The notes under the pieces were generated by a model. The model searched no databases. It was not told the origin of the DNA and worked only from the letters and a program-made list of their open reading frames with translations. The translations under genes were made by a program, and so were the position numbers. A stretch of 64,000 bases of DNA. Source: Vreelandella olivaria. GTDB taxonomy: Bacteria; Pseudomonadota; Gammaproteobacteria; Pseudomonadales; Halomonadaceae. This document shows positions 28,410 to 36,670 of this stretch, one piece after another. How positions within the stretch are numbered: the first letter of the stretch is position 1; every line of letters starts with the position of its first letter. The stretch spans positions 1 through 64,000 of the forward strand of contig NZ_JALPZO010000014.1 in assembly GCF_023507745.1 (NCBI RefSeq), in the 5' to 3' direction.

Positions 28410-29338
28410 CGGAACACCGACTCCCGAAGCGACTGATGACACTGGTCTATAGCGCCAGCTTAGCCATCATGACCACTTACACATTATGGCTTTATGCCAT
28501 GGGGCATTATGGCGACCTGCTGGTCCCCATGTTTATGACCCTTCTGCTGCTAACAGCGCTATTGATTCACCACGCCCAGGGCCTGAAACCTTATTTGCCG
28601 CGCGCCATCCTGCTGATGAGCACCTACGCAGTGGTGCTTACAGCGATGTATTACCAGCCTACCTCATCAACCCTATGGCTGGGCCTGCCCATAGCGGCTG
28701 CCTTCTTATTACTGCCACTATGGGGCGCCCTTTGCTTAAATATATTCATTGCACCACTCTGGTGGGTGCTTCCCAGCCCGGAAGGCTCGACTCTCTCCTT
28801 TACACTCGGCATGCTCGCACTCGTCCTGCTACTTGCTCTTCCGCCTTGGGAGCATGCCCGCCGCCGCGCCTTGCTGAGAGCAACAGACCCCAACGACAGC
28901 GAGTGTAATGCTTACCATATCGACACTCTGAAAGAGCGGCTGCACAATGAGTTCCAACGCGCGGCGATGCTCAACAAGCGATTGGCGGTTCTAGTGCTAC
29001 ATTTACCTCAGTTGGATATGGCTGAAGAACAGTTTGGACATCGCGCCCAGATTGCCTTGCTGAGTGCGCTCTGTAGCGAAGTCAACAGCCGGTGTCGCGA
29101 TCATGATCTCCTGGGGAGGGCGAACAACGCCACGTTTTGGCTGGTGCTCCCTGACACCAGTGAAAGTGGTGCTCTGCTGGTGCGTGAACGACTACAGCGC
29201 GCCCTGTCACGGCGTGTTTTGGTTGAAACCGGACAATTGGATACACGCATCACCCTATGCCTGCCGCGCAGAAAAGAGAGTTTTAAACGTTATGTACAGC
29301 GCCTGGAAGCACGCTCAAAGGCATTATCTGACGCCTAA
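28406..29338 (+). CDS. Membrane protein with a catalytically degenerate GGDEF domain that keeps the RxxD site
   Basis: A 310-residue protein with about five to six membrane helices to residue 147 and a GGDEF-like domain at about 170-310. The GGDEF position is NNATF (240-244) and the metal-binding Asp is lost (HLPQLD replaces the usual DLDHFK type), so it should not make c-di-GMP. The RxxD inhibitory-site motif is intact (RDHD 231-234), five residues before NNATF, exactly as in active diguanylate cyclases. This pattern is known from c-di-GMP receptors such as PelD. ATG 28406 is inside the stop of the previous gene (ATGA). A shorter GTG/ATG choice was not needed. Receptor function is inference. 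Confidence 0.8.
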   Translation: MTEHRLPKRLMTLVYSASLAIMTTYTLWLYAMGHYGDLLVPMFMTLLLLTALLIHHAQGLKPYLPRAILLMSTYAVVLTAMYYQPTSSTLWLGLPIAAAFLLLPLWGALCLNIFIAPLWWVLPSPEGSTLSFTLGMLALVLLLALPPWEHARRRALLRATDPNDSECNAYHIDTLKERLHNEFQRAAMLNKRLAVLVLHLPQLDMAEEQFGHRAQIALLSALCSEVNSRCRDHDLLGRANNATFWLVLPDTSESGALLVRERLQRALSRRVLVETGQLDTRITLCLPRRKESFKRYVQRLEARSKALSDA

Positions 29339-29361
29339 CCCCTTTACTGCTGGAGCTGTCT

Positions 29362-30759
29362 GTGTCCTTTGTTGATTCACTTTTTGCTCTGTCGCTATCG
29401 CCATCCATGCTGCTTTTACTGGTACTACTGATATCGCTGGTGGAATCATTGGCGCTGGTAGGGCTACTGGTACCTGGTGTTGTACTGATAACCGCAGCGG
29501 CCTCTGTAGCAGGCCATCAGGCACTCGATCTTCCCTGGCTGGTAGGCGCGGCGTTAATAGGAGCCATTTTAGGGGATGGGATCAGTTATAAGCTCGGTTA
29601 TCATCACCGCGGACAGGTTATCAGCCGCTGGCCATTGGTGATGCACCCAGAGTGGCTGGAGAGAGGCACCCGCTTTTTTGAACGCTATGGCATATATTCG
29701 GTATTTATCGGCCGTTTTGTGGGCCCGGTCCGTCCTATCATTCCGCTGATTGCTGGCATGATGCGTATGCCGCCACGCACATTTTTATGGGCCAATGTTA
29801 CTTCAGCGACGTTATGGGCTCCCGCCTATGTATTGCCCGGCTACCTGCTGGGGCATACCTGGCAACAACATCTCAACTTACCGCCCAATGTAGAAATGGC
29901 CGTGATTATGATGGCCACCAGCCTGGTGATACTGGCGATTGTGTTCTCTTGGGGCAGAGAGCAGGTTGGGCGCCACGGTTGGCTATACCTGTTGGTTGCG
30001 CGCACCATAAGACGTATCCCTTTTATGCGCCGCCCCTGGCTGGCAATGAGCCAGTCAGGCGAGGTGCCTTTAGCGTCGCTACTACTGCTTGTGATCTCCT
30101 TGGCAAGCGTTTCTGCCTGGACGCTTCTGGTCATCCAACAGCATGGCCCGTTGCTTATGGACCTTCAGGCACAGCGGCTGTTTAACTGGCTTGGCAATGC
30201 CCCTTTAATGGCTGTCAGTCATGTATTGGCAAAAATAGGCGACCAGCTCGGTATTGCCGCGCTCCTTCTTCCCTGGGGACTGTGGTTTCTGGCCAGTAAA
30301 CGCCTGGATGCTCTATATCACTGGGGGGCCGCAGTAGGCGGTATCGCACTGTTAAACACACTGGGTAAAGCAATTTTCGGGCGTGAACGGCCTGATACGC
30401 CTGATTATTTGACCGGTTCGCTCTCCTACCCCAGTGCCCACACTTCCGTTACAGTAGTGGTATTGGGGCTGGGTGCCGCCTTTCTGGCCAATGGCCTTCC
30501 ACGCAAGCGGCGCTTTTGGATTTACTGGTTGGCCATTGCCTTGGCCACACCGATGGCGCTATCCCGCCTGGTGATCGGCGTCCATTGGTTAAGTGATTTA
30601 ATAGGTGGCGCACTGTTAGGCCTGGTGGTGTGCGCGCTTGTTCAACTTAACTGGCAGCGCCGCTACCGACCACCTTTACCACCCTGCCCATGGGTATTAT
30701 TAACCACAGCGTCGCTGGCCCTGGTGAGTATGCGTATTGCACTTTTGCCACCCGTTTAA
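29362..30759 (+). CDS. DedA/VTT and PAP2 phosphatase fusion
   Basis: A 465-residue membrane protein. The N-terminal half is a DedA (VTT) domain: VFIGRFVGPVRPIIPLIAGM near residue 115-135. The C-terminal half is a type 2 phosphatidic acid phosphatase with all three motifs: KAIFGRERP (336-344), SYPSAH (355-360) and SRLVIGVHWLSD (401-412). DedA proteins are now known as undecaprenyl-phosphate translocases, and PAP2 enzymes dephosphorylate undecaprenyl-pyrophosphate, so the fusion could do both steps of carrier recycling. GTG start with GGAG six bases ahead. It is 23 bp after the degenerate-GGDEF gene, in one operon with it. Other PAP2 substrates such as phosphatidylglycerol phosphate are possible. 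Confidence 0.92.
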   Translation: MSFVDSLFALSLSPSMLLLLVLLISLVESLALVGLLVPGVVLITAAASVAGHQALDLPWLVGAALIGAILGDGISYKLGYHHRGQVISRWPLVMHPEWLERGTRFFERYGIYSVFIGRFVGPVRPIIPLIAGMMRMPPRTFLWANVTSATLWAPAYVLPGYLLGHTWQQHLNLPPNVEMAVIMMATSLVILAIVFSWGREQVGRHGWLYLLVARTIRRIPFMRRPWLAMSQSGEVPLASLLLLVISLASVSAWTLLVIQQHGPLLMDLQAQRLFNWLGNAPLMAVSHVLAKIGDQLGIAALLLPWGLWFLASKRLDALYHWGAAVGGIALLNTLGKAIFGRERPDTPDYLTGSLSYPSAHTSVTVVVLGLGAAFLANGLPRKRRFWIYWLAIALATPMALSRLVIGVHWLSDLIGGALLGLVVCALVQLNWQRRYRPPLPPCPWVLLTTASLALVSMRIALLPPV

Positions 30760-30779
30760 CGGGCGGCAGTGCCAACACG

Positions 30780-31403
30780 CTACCCTAATGCCAGCCAAAA
30801 CCCTACGCCTATCATCAAGGTGCCCGCAATGCGGTTGAGCAAACGTACGTTGCCACTCTTCCCCAGCACTTTGCGCAGGGTTTTACCACCAGTGGCATAT
30901 ACCAGCATGCTGGCAAACTCGATGGTTAGGATAACCGCAATCAGCAGGCTAAGCTGTTGCGCAAGAGGGCGGCTACTATCTAAAAATGGGGGTAGCAGTA
31001 CCATGAAAAATGCCCATCCTTTAGGGTTAGCCACTGCTGTCACCAGGCCCTGAACCGCCAGCTGTAAGCGCCCCGCAGCAGGGCCTGCATCAAGGGTGTC
31101 AGGGATTGCCATGCGCCCACGTGAGCGCCACATCATAATGCCCAGGTACGCCAAATAGGCGCCGCCAATCCATTTGAAGGCTATAAAGAGTTCAGGCTGA
31201 CGAAGCATCAGTGCCGCCACACCGGCACCAGCCGCCGCTGCGACAAAACCGACACCAATTAACTCGCCCACCATCATCCATAACGTGCGTTTAACACCCT
31301 GCGTCATGCCCAACACCATGGCAAGGGTCATACACATGCCTGGCGTTAGTGAAACAAACAAAAACGTTGGTACAAATACCGACAGTGTGGCCCATGACAT
31401 CAT
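30780..31403 (-). CDS. LysE/RhtB-family amino acid exporter
   Basis: A 207-residue inner membrane protein with six predicted helices. The family signature is at the N-terminus (VSLTPGMCMTLAMVLGMTQG) and the second conserved loop includes NPKGWAFFMVLLPPF. Members export amino acids such as lysine, homoserine or threonine; the substrate here cannot be told. It overlaps ubiX by 4 bp, an unusual partner, and converges with the DedA-PAP2 gene. Confidence 0.9.
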   Translation of the reverse strand: MMSWATLSVFVPTFLFVSLTPGMCMTLAMVLGMTQGVKRTLWMMVGELIGVGFVAAAAGAGVAALMLRQPELFIAFKWIGGAYLAYLGIMMWRSRGRMAIPDTLDAGPAAGRLQLAVQGLVTAVANPKGWAFFMVLLPPFLDSSRPLAQQLSLLIAVILTIEFASMLVYATGGKTLRKVLGKSGNVRLLNRIAGTLMIGVGFWLALG

Positions 31404-32104
31404 GGCTCATTATCCCTGGTAGTGGCGGTACCATCCGCTATGGCACTTTTGCCTGTCGCTTCTTCTTCCCCCCAGCGCGGCACCAGAGTATGCGCAATGC
31501 CTAGTTGGTTAAGAATACGCGCAACAATAAAATCGATGACATCCTCCAAGCGCTGTGGTCGATGATAAAACCCTGGTGCAGCAGGTAAAATCACCACCCC
31601 CAAACGGCTCAGCGCCAGCATATGCTCCAAATGGATAGGCGATAAAGGAGTTTCACGGGGAACCAGCACCAACGTACGACGCTCTTTAATTGCAACATCT
31701 GCCGCACGCTCGATCAAATTATTACTCGCTCCCGTTGCCACGGCGGATAGCGTTCCAGTGGAGCAAGGGCATATCACCATGGCAGACGGGGCACCAGATC
31801 CCGAGGCAACCGGAGCCATCCAGTCCTCGCGACCAAAACAGCGGATTTGACCAGCCTGGGCACCGCTACGCAGAACCAATGCCTCTTCCAAACGCTTCGG
31901 CTGGGCAGGCAGTGATGCATCCGTCTCGGTGGCAATCACCATATGGGCCGCTTTGGAAATCATCACCCAAACTTCGTGACCTGCAGCTACCAGAACGTCA
32001 ATTAACCGCAAACCATACTGGGCACCAGAAGCCCCTGTTATTGCCACCGTAATGGGTGGCTTGAATATCGCATCAGCGCTGCCTGAACTTAGCATCTCTG
32101 CCAC
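31400..32104 (-). CDS. ubiX: Flavin prenyltransferase UbiX
   Basis: Joins dimethylallyl phosphate to FMN to make the prenyl-FMN cofactor of UbiD-type decarboxylases, needed for ubiquinone. The 234 residues start with the GASGAQYGLRLIDVL nucleotide loop and include the conserved CPCSTGTLSAVATGASNNLI and VPRETPLS segments. It follows mpl by 5 bp and overlaps the exporter gene downstream by 4 bp. No ubiD is in the window. Confidence 0.96.
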   Translation of the reverse strand: MAEMLSSGSADAIFKPPITVAITGASGAQYGLRLIDVLVAAGHEVWVMISKAAHMVIATETDASLPAQPKRLEEALVLRSGAQAGQIRCFGREDWMAPVASGSGAPSAMVICPCSTGTLSAVATGASNNLIERAADVAIKERRTLVLVPRETPLSPIHLEHMLALSRLGVVILPAAPGFYHRPQRLEDVIDFIVARILNQLGIAHTLVPRWGEEEATGKSAIADGTATTRDNEP

Positions 32105-32109
32105 GTACC

Positions 32110-33486
32110 TTACTCCTTCGCGGTTAGTGCGTTTAGCAAACGCTCGTGCACACCTTCAAAACCACCATTGGACATCACAACAATTCGGTCCTGTGGGGAT
32201 GCCTGGTCAATGACAGCCTCCACTAACGCATCAATATTGTTAAATAGCTGCGCCTGCCCCTCCTGCTCTGCCACTAACGACTCCATCGACCAGTCAAGGC
32301 CTGCTGGCTGGAACCAGAACACCGCATCCGCTTCGGCCACACTCTTATTTAAACGCTCACGTAACGCGCCAAGGCGCATCGTGTTGGAGCGCGGCTCGAT
32401 GACAGCCAACAACCGACCCTTGGTCGTGGCCGCCCGCAAGCCTTGCAGAGTAGCGGCAATAGCGGTTGGATGATGGGCGAAATCGTCAATGACCTGTACC
32501 CCCCTCACTTCACCACGCACTTCCTGGCGACGCCTGGGCGTTTGAAAACGGGATAGCGACGCACAGGCTCGTGGCAAATCGACCCCACAATGGTGGGCAG
32601 CCGCCAACGCCGCCAGTGCATTACGTGCATTGTGCTCACCGGTTAACGTCCACTCGACCACGCCATCCTCTGTGTGCTCATCGCCATGGTGTACTACCTG
32701 GAACCGACTGCCATCCGGCCGTTCCAGACGCAGTTGCCAATGACTGGCATCCAAGCTGCCAAAATGCTCGATCGGCGACCAAACACCCATGCCCAGAACG
32801 CGCTCCAGAGCAGGCTGTTGATCTGCTACCAGCAATCGCCCCTGGCTGGGCACCGTGCGTACAAGGTGGTGAAACTGGCGTTCTATGGCGGCCAGATCAG
32901 GAAAAATATCCGCGTGATCAAATTCAAGGTTGTTCAGCACTGCGATAGTCGGACGGTAATGAACAAACTTTGAGCGCTTATCAAAAAAAGCCGTGTCGTA
33001 TTCATCGGCCTCCACGACAAATGGGCTTTCCGAGTCTCCTAATCGGGCAGAAACCCCGAAATTACGTGGCACACCGCCGATTAAAAACCCGGGGGAGTGA
33101 CCGGCGCTCTCCAACAGCCATGCCAAAAGGCTTGCGGTGGTGGTTTTACCGTGAGTACCAGCAACGGCAATGACCTTACGTCCAGGCAGTACATGGTCGG
33201 CCAGCCATTGCGCTCCTGAGGTATAACGCATACCGCTATCCAGTAACGCTTCAACCTCGGGATTACCACGGGAAAGCGCATTTCCCACTATCACCAGATC
33301 AACAGCACCTGAAAGGTTTCCCGCCCGATACCCCTCCATCAGGGTAATGCCTGCCTCCGCAAGCTGGGTACTCATGGGAGGGTAAACATTGGCATCAGAG
33401 CCGCTTACCTGATGCCCCAACTCCCGCGCGAGCAACGCTAAGCTACCCATAAAGGTGCCACAGATACCGATAATATGGAGATGCAT
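32110..33486 (-). CDS. mpl: Murein tripeptide ligase Mpl
   Basis: Reattaches recovered L-Ala-D-Glu-meso-DAP tripeptide to UDP-MurNAc in peptidoglycan recycling; cytosolic. The 458 residues follow the Mur ligase order: N-terminal nucleotide domain starting HIIGICGTFMGSLA, the ATP loop VAGTHGKTTTASLLAW near residue 110, a central EADEYDTAFFDKRSKF and C-terminal VIDDFAHHPTAI. GGGAG precedes the ATG. First gene of mpl-ubiX-exporter. Confidence 0.97.
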   Translation of the reverse strand: MHLHIIGICGTFMGSLALLARELGHQVSGSDANVYPPMSTQLAEAGITLMEGYRAGNLSGAVDLVIVGNALSRGNPEVEALLDSGMRYTSGAQWLADHVLPGRKVIAVAGTHGKTTTASLLAWLLESAGHSPGFLIGGVPRNFGVSARLGDSESPFVVEADEYDTAFFDKRSKFVHYRPTIAVLNNLEFDHADIFPDLAAIERQFHHLVRTVPSQGRLLVADQQPALERVLGMGVWSPIEHFGSLDASHWQLRLERPDGSRFQVVHHGDEHTEDGVVEWTLTGEHNARNALAALAAAHHCGVDLPRACASLSRFQTPRRRQEVRGEVRGVQVIDDFAHHPTAIAATLQGLRAATTKGRLLAVIEPRSNTMRLGALRERLNKSVAEADAVFWFQPAGLDWSMESLVAEQEGQAQLFNNIDALVEAVIDQASPQDRIVVMSNGGFEGVHERLLNALTAKE

Positions 33487-33709
33487 GGGTTAAGCTCCCT
33501 TCCCCTTGCCAGCTAAACCGGCGCCACATAAAGAAAATAGCCACTGAGATTAGCACGCCAGACCCAGTTGCTCACCCTGTTCCATTGCGATGTCACTTCA
33601 CGGGAACAGAAAGTGACAAATTCAACGTATTGTTGCAGGATGCGCCCACTCTTTCGATTAACCACTCACCATGTTCGACCAACCACCAGGTTGGCGAGGG
33701 GAACTTACG

Positions 33710-34096
33710 ATGCGTGTTTTGATTCGCTATTTTTTCAGGGGAGTACGTCTTGTATTAGCCCCCGTCATGCTTATCTCGGAAAAGCTGTCTACGCCAGCAG
33801 CCGTAACGCGTACGCCGGAAGAACAGGCCAGGGTCGATCAGGCCTGCCAAACGCTGGCTCTTTATCAGTTTCGTTCCTGCCCTTTTTGCATCAAGGTCCG
33901 CAAAGAGATCGCCCGGCTGGGGCTACCGATTGAATTAAGGGACGCTCAACTGGACCCTGAGCATAAAAAAGCCCTGCTGGAGGGGGGTGGTAAAGTCAAA
34001 GTCCCCTGCCTGCTGATTACCCATGAGGATGGGCAGCAAGAGTGGCTTTACGAATCGGATGATATCAATCGCTGGCTACACCAGCACTTTGGCTAA
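33710..34096 (+). CDS. Glutaredoxin-like protein with N-terminal hydrophobic segment
   Basis: A 128-residue thiol protein. Residues 1-22 contain a hydrophobic stretch that could be a membrane anchor. The glutaredoxin fold follows, with CPFC at 57-60, the cis-proline at KVPCLLI and a C-terminal helix YESDDINRWL. The dithiol CPFC fits a GSH-linked thiol transfer. The frame opens upstream at 33671, but ATG 33710 gives the start with AGGGG ahead. It faces the next gene across a hairpin. Partner unknown. Confidence 0.88.
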   Translation: MRVLIRYFFRGVRLVLAPVMLISEKLSTPAAVTRTPEEQARVDQACQTLALYQFRSCPFCIKVRKEIARLGLPIELRDAQLDPEHKKALLEGGGKVKVPCLLITHEDGQQEWLYESDDINRWLHQHFG

Positions 34097-34107
34097 ACAA
34101 TGCGGCT

Positions 34108-34135
34108 ATTTGGCAGGCCCTGCGGCCTGCCAAAT
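34108..34135. terminator. Perfect hairpin between convergent genes
   Basis: A 12-bp perfect stem (ATTTGGCAGGCC/GGCCTGCCAAAT) with a CTGC loop, placed between the stops of the glutaredoxin-like gene and the secreted-protein gene. There is no T run on either side, so termination may be weak or need other help. Confidence 0.7.
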
Positions 34136-34144
34136 CGTGGTTGG

Positions 34145-34657
34145 TTAAAACTCCACTTTTCGCGCTTCAACATCGAACTGAATATCCAGGCTTATTCCCT
34201 CCTCTGGGTTGGGCGCTGCGCCAAGTTTCTCCTGAAGCACCAGATCGCCTTCGATGCGCCCCATGATATGGATAAGAGGCCCATTCCGCTCGATATGGCT
34301 AAGGGAAACCGTAACATCGCCCCCATCGGACGTGTAGAGCGGGGGTATCGCAGTACTACTGATTAAATGCACCACTTCTGCATCCATCAGCGCATCATGC
34401 TCAATAATAAAGCTCATCGCCAAGGCTTCACGGGCATCCCAGGTATACGGATCGGCAAACCCGGTAATATCAATCTGTAACCGATCGCCCACTTCTACAA
34501 ATGACGCATTGGAATCGCTGCCCTGACTTAATACATACCACTCCCGAAACTCACCATCTAAACTGCCCGTCATATCAGCCGACTCTGCCGAACTGGCTGT
34601 CAACACGCTACACAGCAACAGGCCGCTTATGGTGGTGATAATGACGTGCTTTTGCAT
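34145..34657 (-). CDS. Secreted hypothetical protein
   Basis: I do not recognise this family. The 170 residues start with a signal peptide that probably ends near residue 24 (TASSAES). The rest looks rich in beta strands and acidic residues, has no cysteine after the signal and is probably periplasmic. It has no lipobox that I trust (LLLCSVLTA is within the core of the signal). The 300 bp up to the next gene on the plus strand hold an inverted repeat and a possible promoter for the peptide importer. Confidence 0.72.
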   Translation of the reverse strand: MQKHVIITTISGLLLCSVLTASSAESADMTGSLDGEFREWYVLSQGSDSNASFVEVGDRLQIDITGFADPYTWDAREALAMSFIIEHDALMDAEVVHLISSTAIPPLYTSDGGDVTVSLSHIERNGPLIHIMGRIEGDLVLQEKLGAAPNPEEGISLDIQFDVEARKVEF

Positions 34658-34788
34658 ACACCCTCCCCAGCGCGATACCTCCGCATAGCGCTATTTGCCT
34701 AACATTTACCCATTTTCAACTATCGACTTTCGTCTAATTTTCGGTCGACAACCTGCCGTACTCAGCCATGTCATTCAGCAGATGAATA

Positions 34789-34827
34789 GTGCTTGTCATT
34801 ATTTCGATTGTATGACGCAACAAGCAC
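34789..34827. promoter_or_regulatory. Inverted repeat overlapping a possible promoter of the peptide ABC operon
   Basis: The arms GTGCTTGT (34789-34796) and ACAAGCAC (34820-34827) match perfectly across 23 bp. Inside them TCAT and ATGA form a second, partial symmetry. A weak sigma-70-like pair TTGTAT (34808-34813) and TATGTT (34832-34837) with 18 bp spacing overlaps the right arm. It sits about 130 bp before the substrate-binding protein gene. It may be a regulator site, perhaps for the LysR gene in this operon; this is inference. Confidence 0.4.
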
Positions 34828-34957
34828 TCTCTATGTTAGCAGCATAGCTTACGAGCTGACCGTGTCTGTTTTACTGGCCTCCCATTGCCGACATTCTGCG
34901 GCATACGGGTCTATTGCGAGTAAAACGAACAAAAAATAATCAATCATGGGAACAATT

Positions 34958-36529
34958 ATGACGCTCAAGAAAACTCTGCTGGCCTCTGTCATTGGTGCAA
35001 CGGTTGCGGGTACCGCTATGCTGCCGCTGGCAGCAAGCGCTGAAACGCTACGCATTGGTTACTCTGCCGACCCTGAAACCCTTGACCTTCATGAACAGCT
35101 GTCTGGCGGTGTGCTGCGTTTTTCTCACTTGGCATTTGACCCGCTGGTACGCTGGACCAAAGACTTCCAGTTCGAGCCACGTCTGGCTACTGAGTGGGAA
35201 CAAGTAGACGACACTCATATGCGCATGACATTGCGTGAAGGAGTTACCTTCCATTCAGGTAATGAATTCACCGCAGACGATGTGGTATGGACCATTGAGC
35301 GTTTAAAAGAGAGCCCAGACTACCGCGCTATCTTTGAACCCATCGCAAGTGTTGAAGCAGTTGACGATTACACCGTTGAGATTACCACCACAGAGCCGTA
35401 CCCACTGCTGCTCAATCTGGCTACTTACATTTTCCCGATGGATAGCGAGTTCTATACCGGTGAAACTGATGATGGCAATGATAAAGCGGAAATCGTCAAG
35501 GCAGGCAACACTTTTGCTTCCCGCAATGTGTCGGGTACCGGCCCGTTCATTGTGACTGATCGTCGCCAGGGCGTCCGCGTTGATTTTGAGCGCTTTGAAG
35601 ATTACTGGGATACAGACAGCGAAGGTAATGTCTCACGTATCGTACTAACCCCCATTGCCGAAAACGCGTCTCGCGTGGCAGCTCTGCTATCTGGCGGAGT
35701 TGACTTTATTGATGCCGTACCACCCAATGACCTGGATCGTGTTCGTGATGCCCAGGGTTCCAATCTGGTTGAAATTCCCGGCACGCGTATCATCGGCTTC
35801 CAGCTCAATGAAGAACGTGTTGAAGCCTTCCAGGATCCCCGTGTTCGTCAGGCTGTTGATCTGGCGATCAACCAAGAAGGTATCGCTGACCGTCTGATGC
35901 GTGGCTTTGCCACCCCAGCAGGCCAGTTCTCACCAGAGGGTTATTCAGGCTACAACCCGGATCTCGTTCCGCGTTACGACCTGGAGCGCGCCCAGGAGCT
36001 AATGGCTGAAGCGGGCTATGAAGATGGCTTCAGCGTTGAGATGATCGCGCCAAACAACCGCTATGTGAATGATGCGCAGATCGCTCAGGCGGTTGCCAAC
36101 ATGCTCTCTCGCATCAATATCAATGTTAATTTGCGCACCATGCCGCTGGCCCAGTACTGGCCGGAGTACGATACCCGCGCTTCTGATATTGCGATGATCG
36201 GCTGGCACTCGGATACCGAAGACAGCGCCAACTTCTTCCAGTACCTATCATTCTGTATTAATGAAGAGACAGGTGCAGGCCAATATAATTATGGTAATTA
36301 CTGCAACGAAGAGATTGATGCCCTTGTAACCGAGGCGGATAGCGAAACCGATCTGGAAAAACGCAATGAAATGTTGCGTGAAGCGGAAGCCATGCTTTAC
36401 GAAGACGTTGGCTTTGTCATGCTCCACTGGCAGAACCTGGCCTATGCAGCAGCAGACGGTGTTGACATCGAACCGGTAGTGAACGCCACTGACTTCCCAT
36501 ACCTGGGTGACCTGGTAATCAACCGCTAA
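34958..36529 (+). CDS. Peptide ABC transporter substrate-binding protein (family 5)
   Basis: Periplasmic binding protein of the DppA/OppA family, 523 residues. A signal peptide ends near ASAETLRIG. The family signature is in VRQAVDLAINQEG and the N-terminal DPETLDLHEQ region. ATG 34958 is preferred, with GGGAA ahead; an ATG four codons upstream lacks a site. First gene of an operon with two permeases, two ATPases, a LysR regulator and a prolidase, so di- or oligopeptides are the likely cargo. A strong hairpin separates it from the first permease. Confidence 0.95.
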   Translation: MTLKKTLLASVIGATVAGTAMLPLAASAETLRIGYSADPETLDLHEQLSGGVLRFSHLAFDPLVRWTKDFQFEPRLATEWEQVDDTHMRMTLREGVTFHSGNEFTADDVVWTIERLKESPDYRAIFEPIASVEAVDDYTVEITTTEPYPLLLNLATYIFPMDSEFYTGETDDGNDKAEIVKAGNTFASRNVSGTGPFIVTDRRQGVRVDFERFEDYWDTDSEGNVSRIVLTPIAENASRVAALLSGGVDFIDAVPPNDLDRVRDAQGSNLVEIPGTRIIGFQLNEERVEAFQDPRVRQAVDLAINQEGIADRLMRGFATPAGQFSPEGYSGYNPDLVPRYDLERAQELMAEAGYEDGFSVEMIAPNNRYVNDAQIAQAVANMLSRININVNLRTMPLAQYWPEYDTRASDIAMIGWHSDTEDSANFFQYLSFCINEETGAGQYNYGNYCNEEIDALVTEADSETDLEKRNEMLREAEAMLYEDVGFVMLHWQNLAYAAADGVDIEPVVNATDFPYLGDLVINR

Positions 36530-36565
36530 ACCCTTCTCGTCTCGTAGCGTTACTTTGCAAGGATG

Positions 36566-36595
36566 CTTCGCTCCCCAGGCAACTGGGGGGCGAAG
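36566..36595 (+). promoter_or_regulatory. Intercistronic hairpin after the binding-protein gene
   Basis: An 11-bp stem with one wobble (CTTCGCTCCCC against GGGGGGCGAAG) and an eight-base loop, not followed by a T run. Hairpins at this place, between binding protein and permease genes, commonly protect the upstream message and lower expression of downstream genes. That role is inferred. Confidence 0.6.
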
Positions 36596-36670
36596 TGTTA
36601 TATATGAATAATTACCCCTACGAGACCGACCTTACTTTTTGTTAAACCTATGACATAGGTGGCGTACGCC

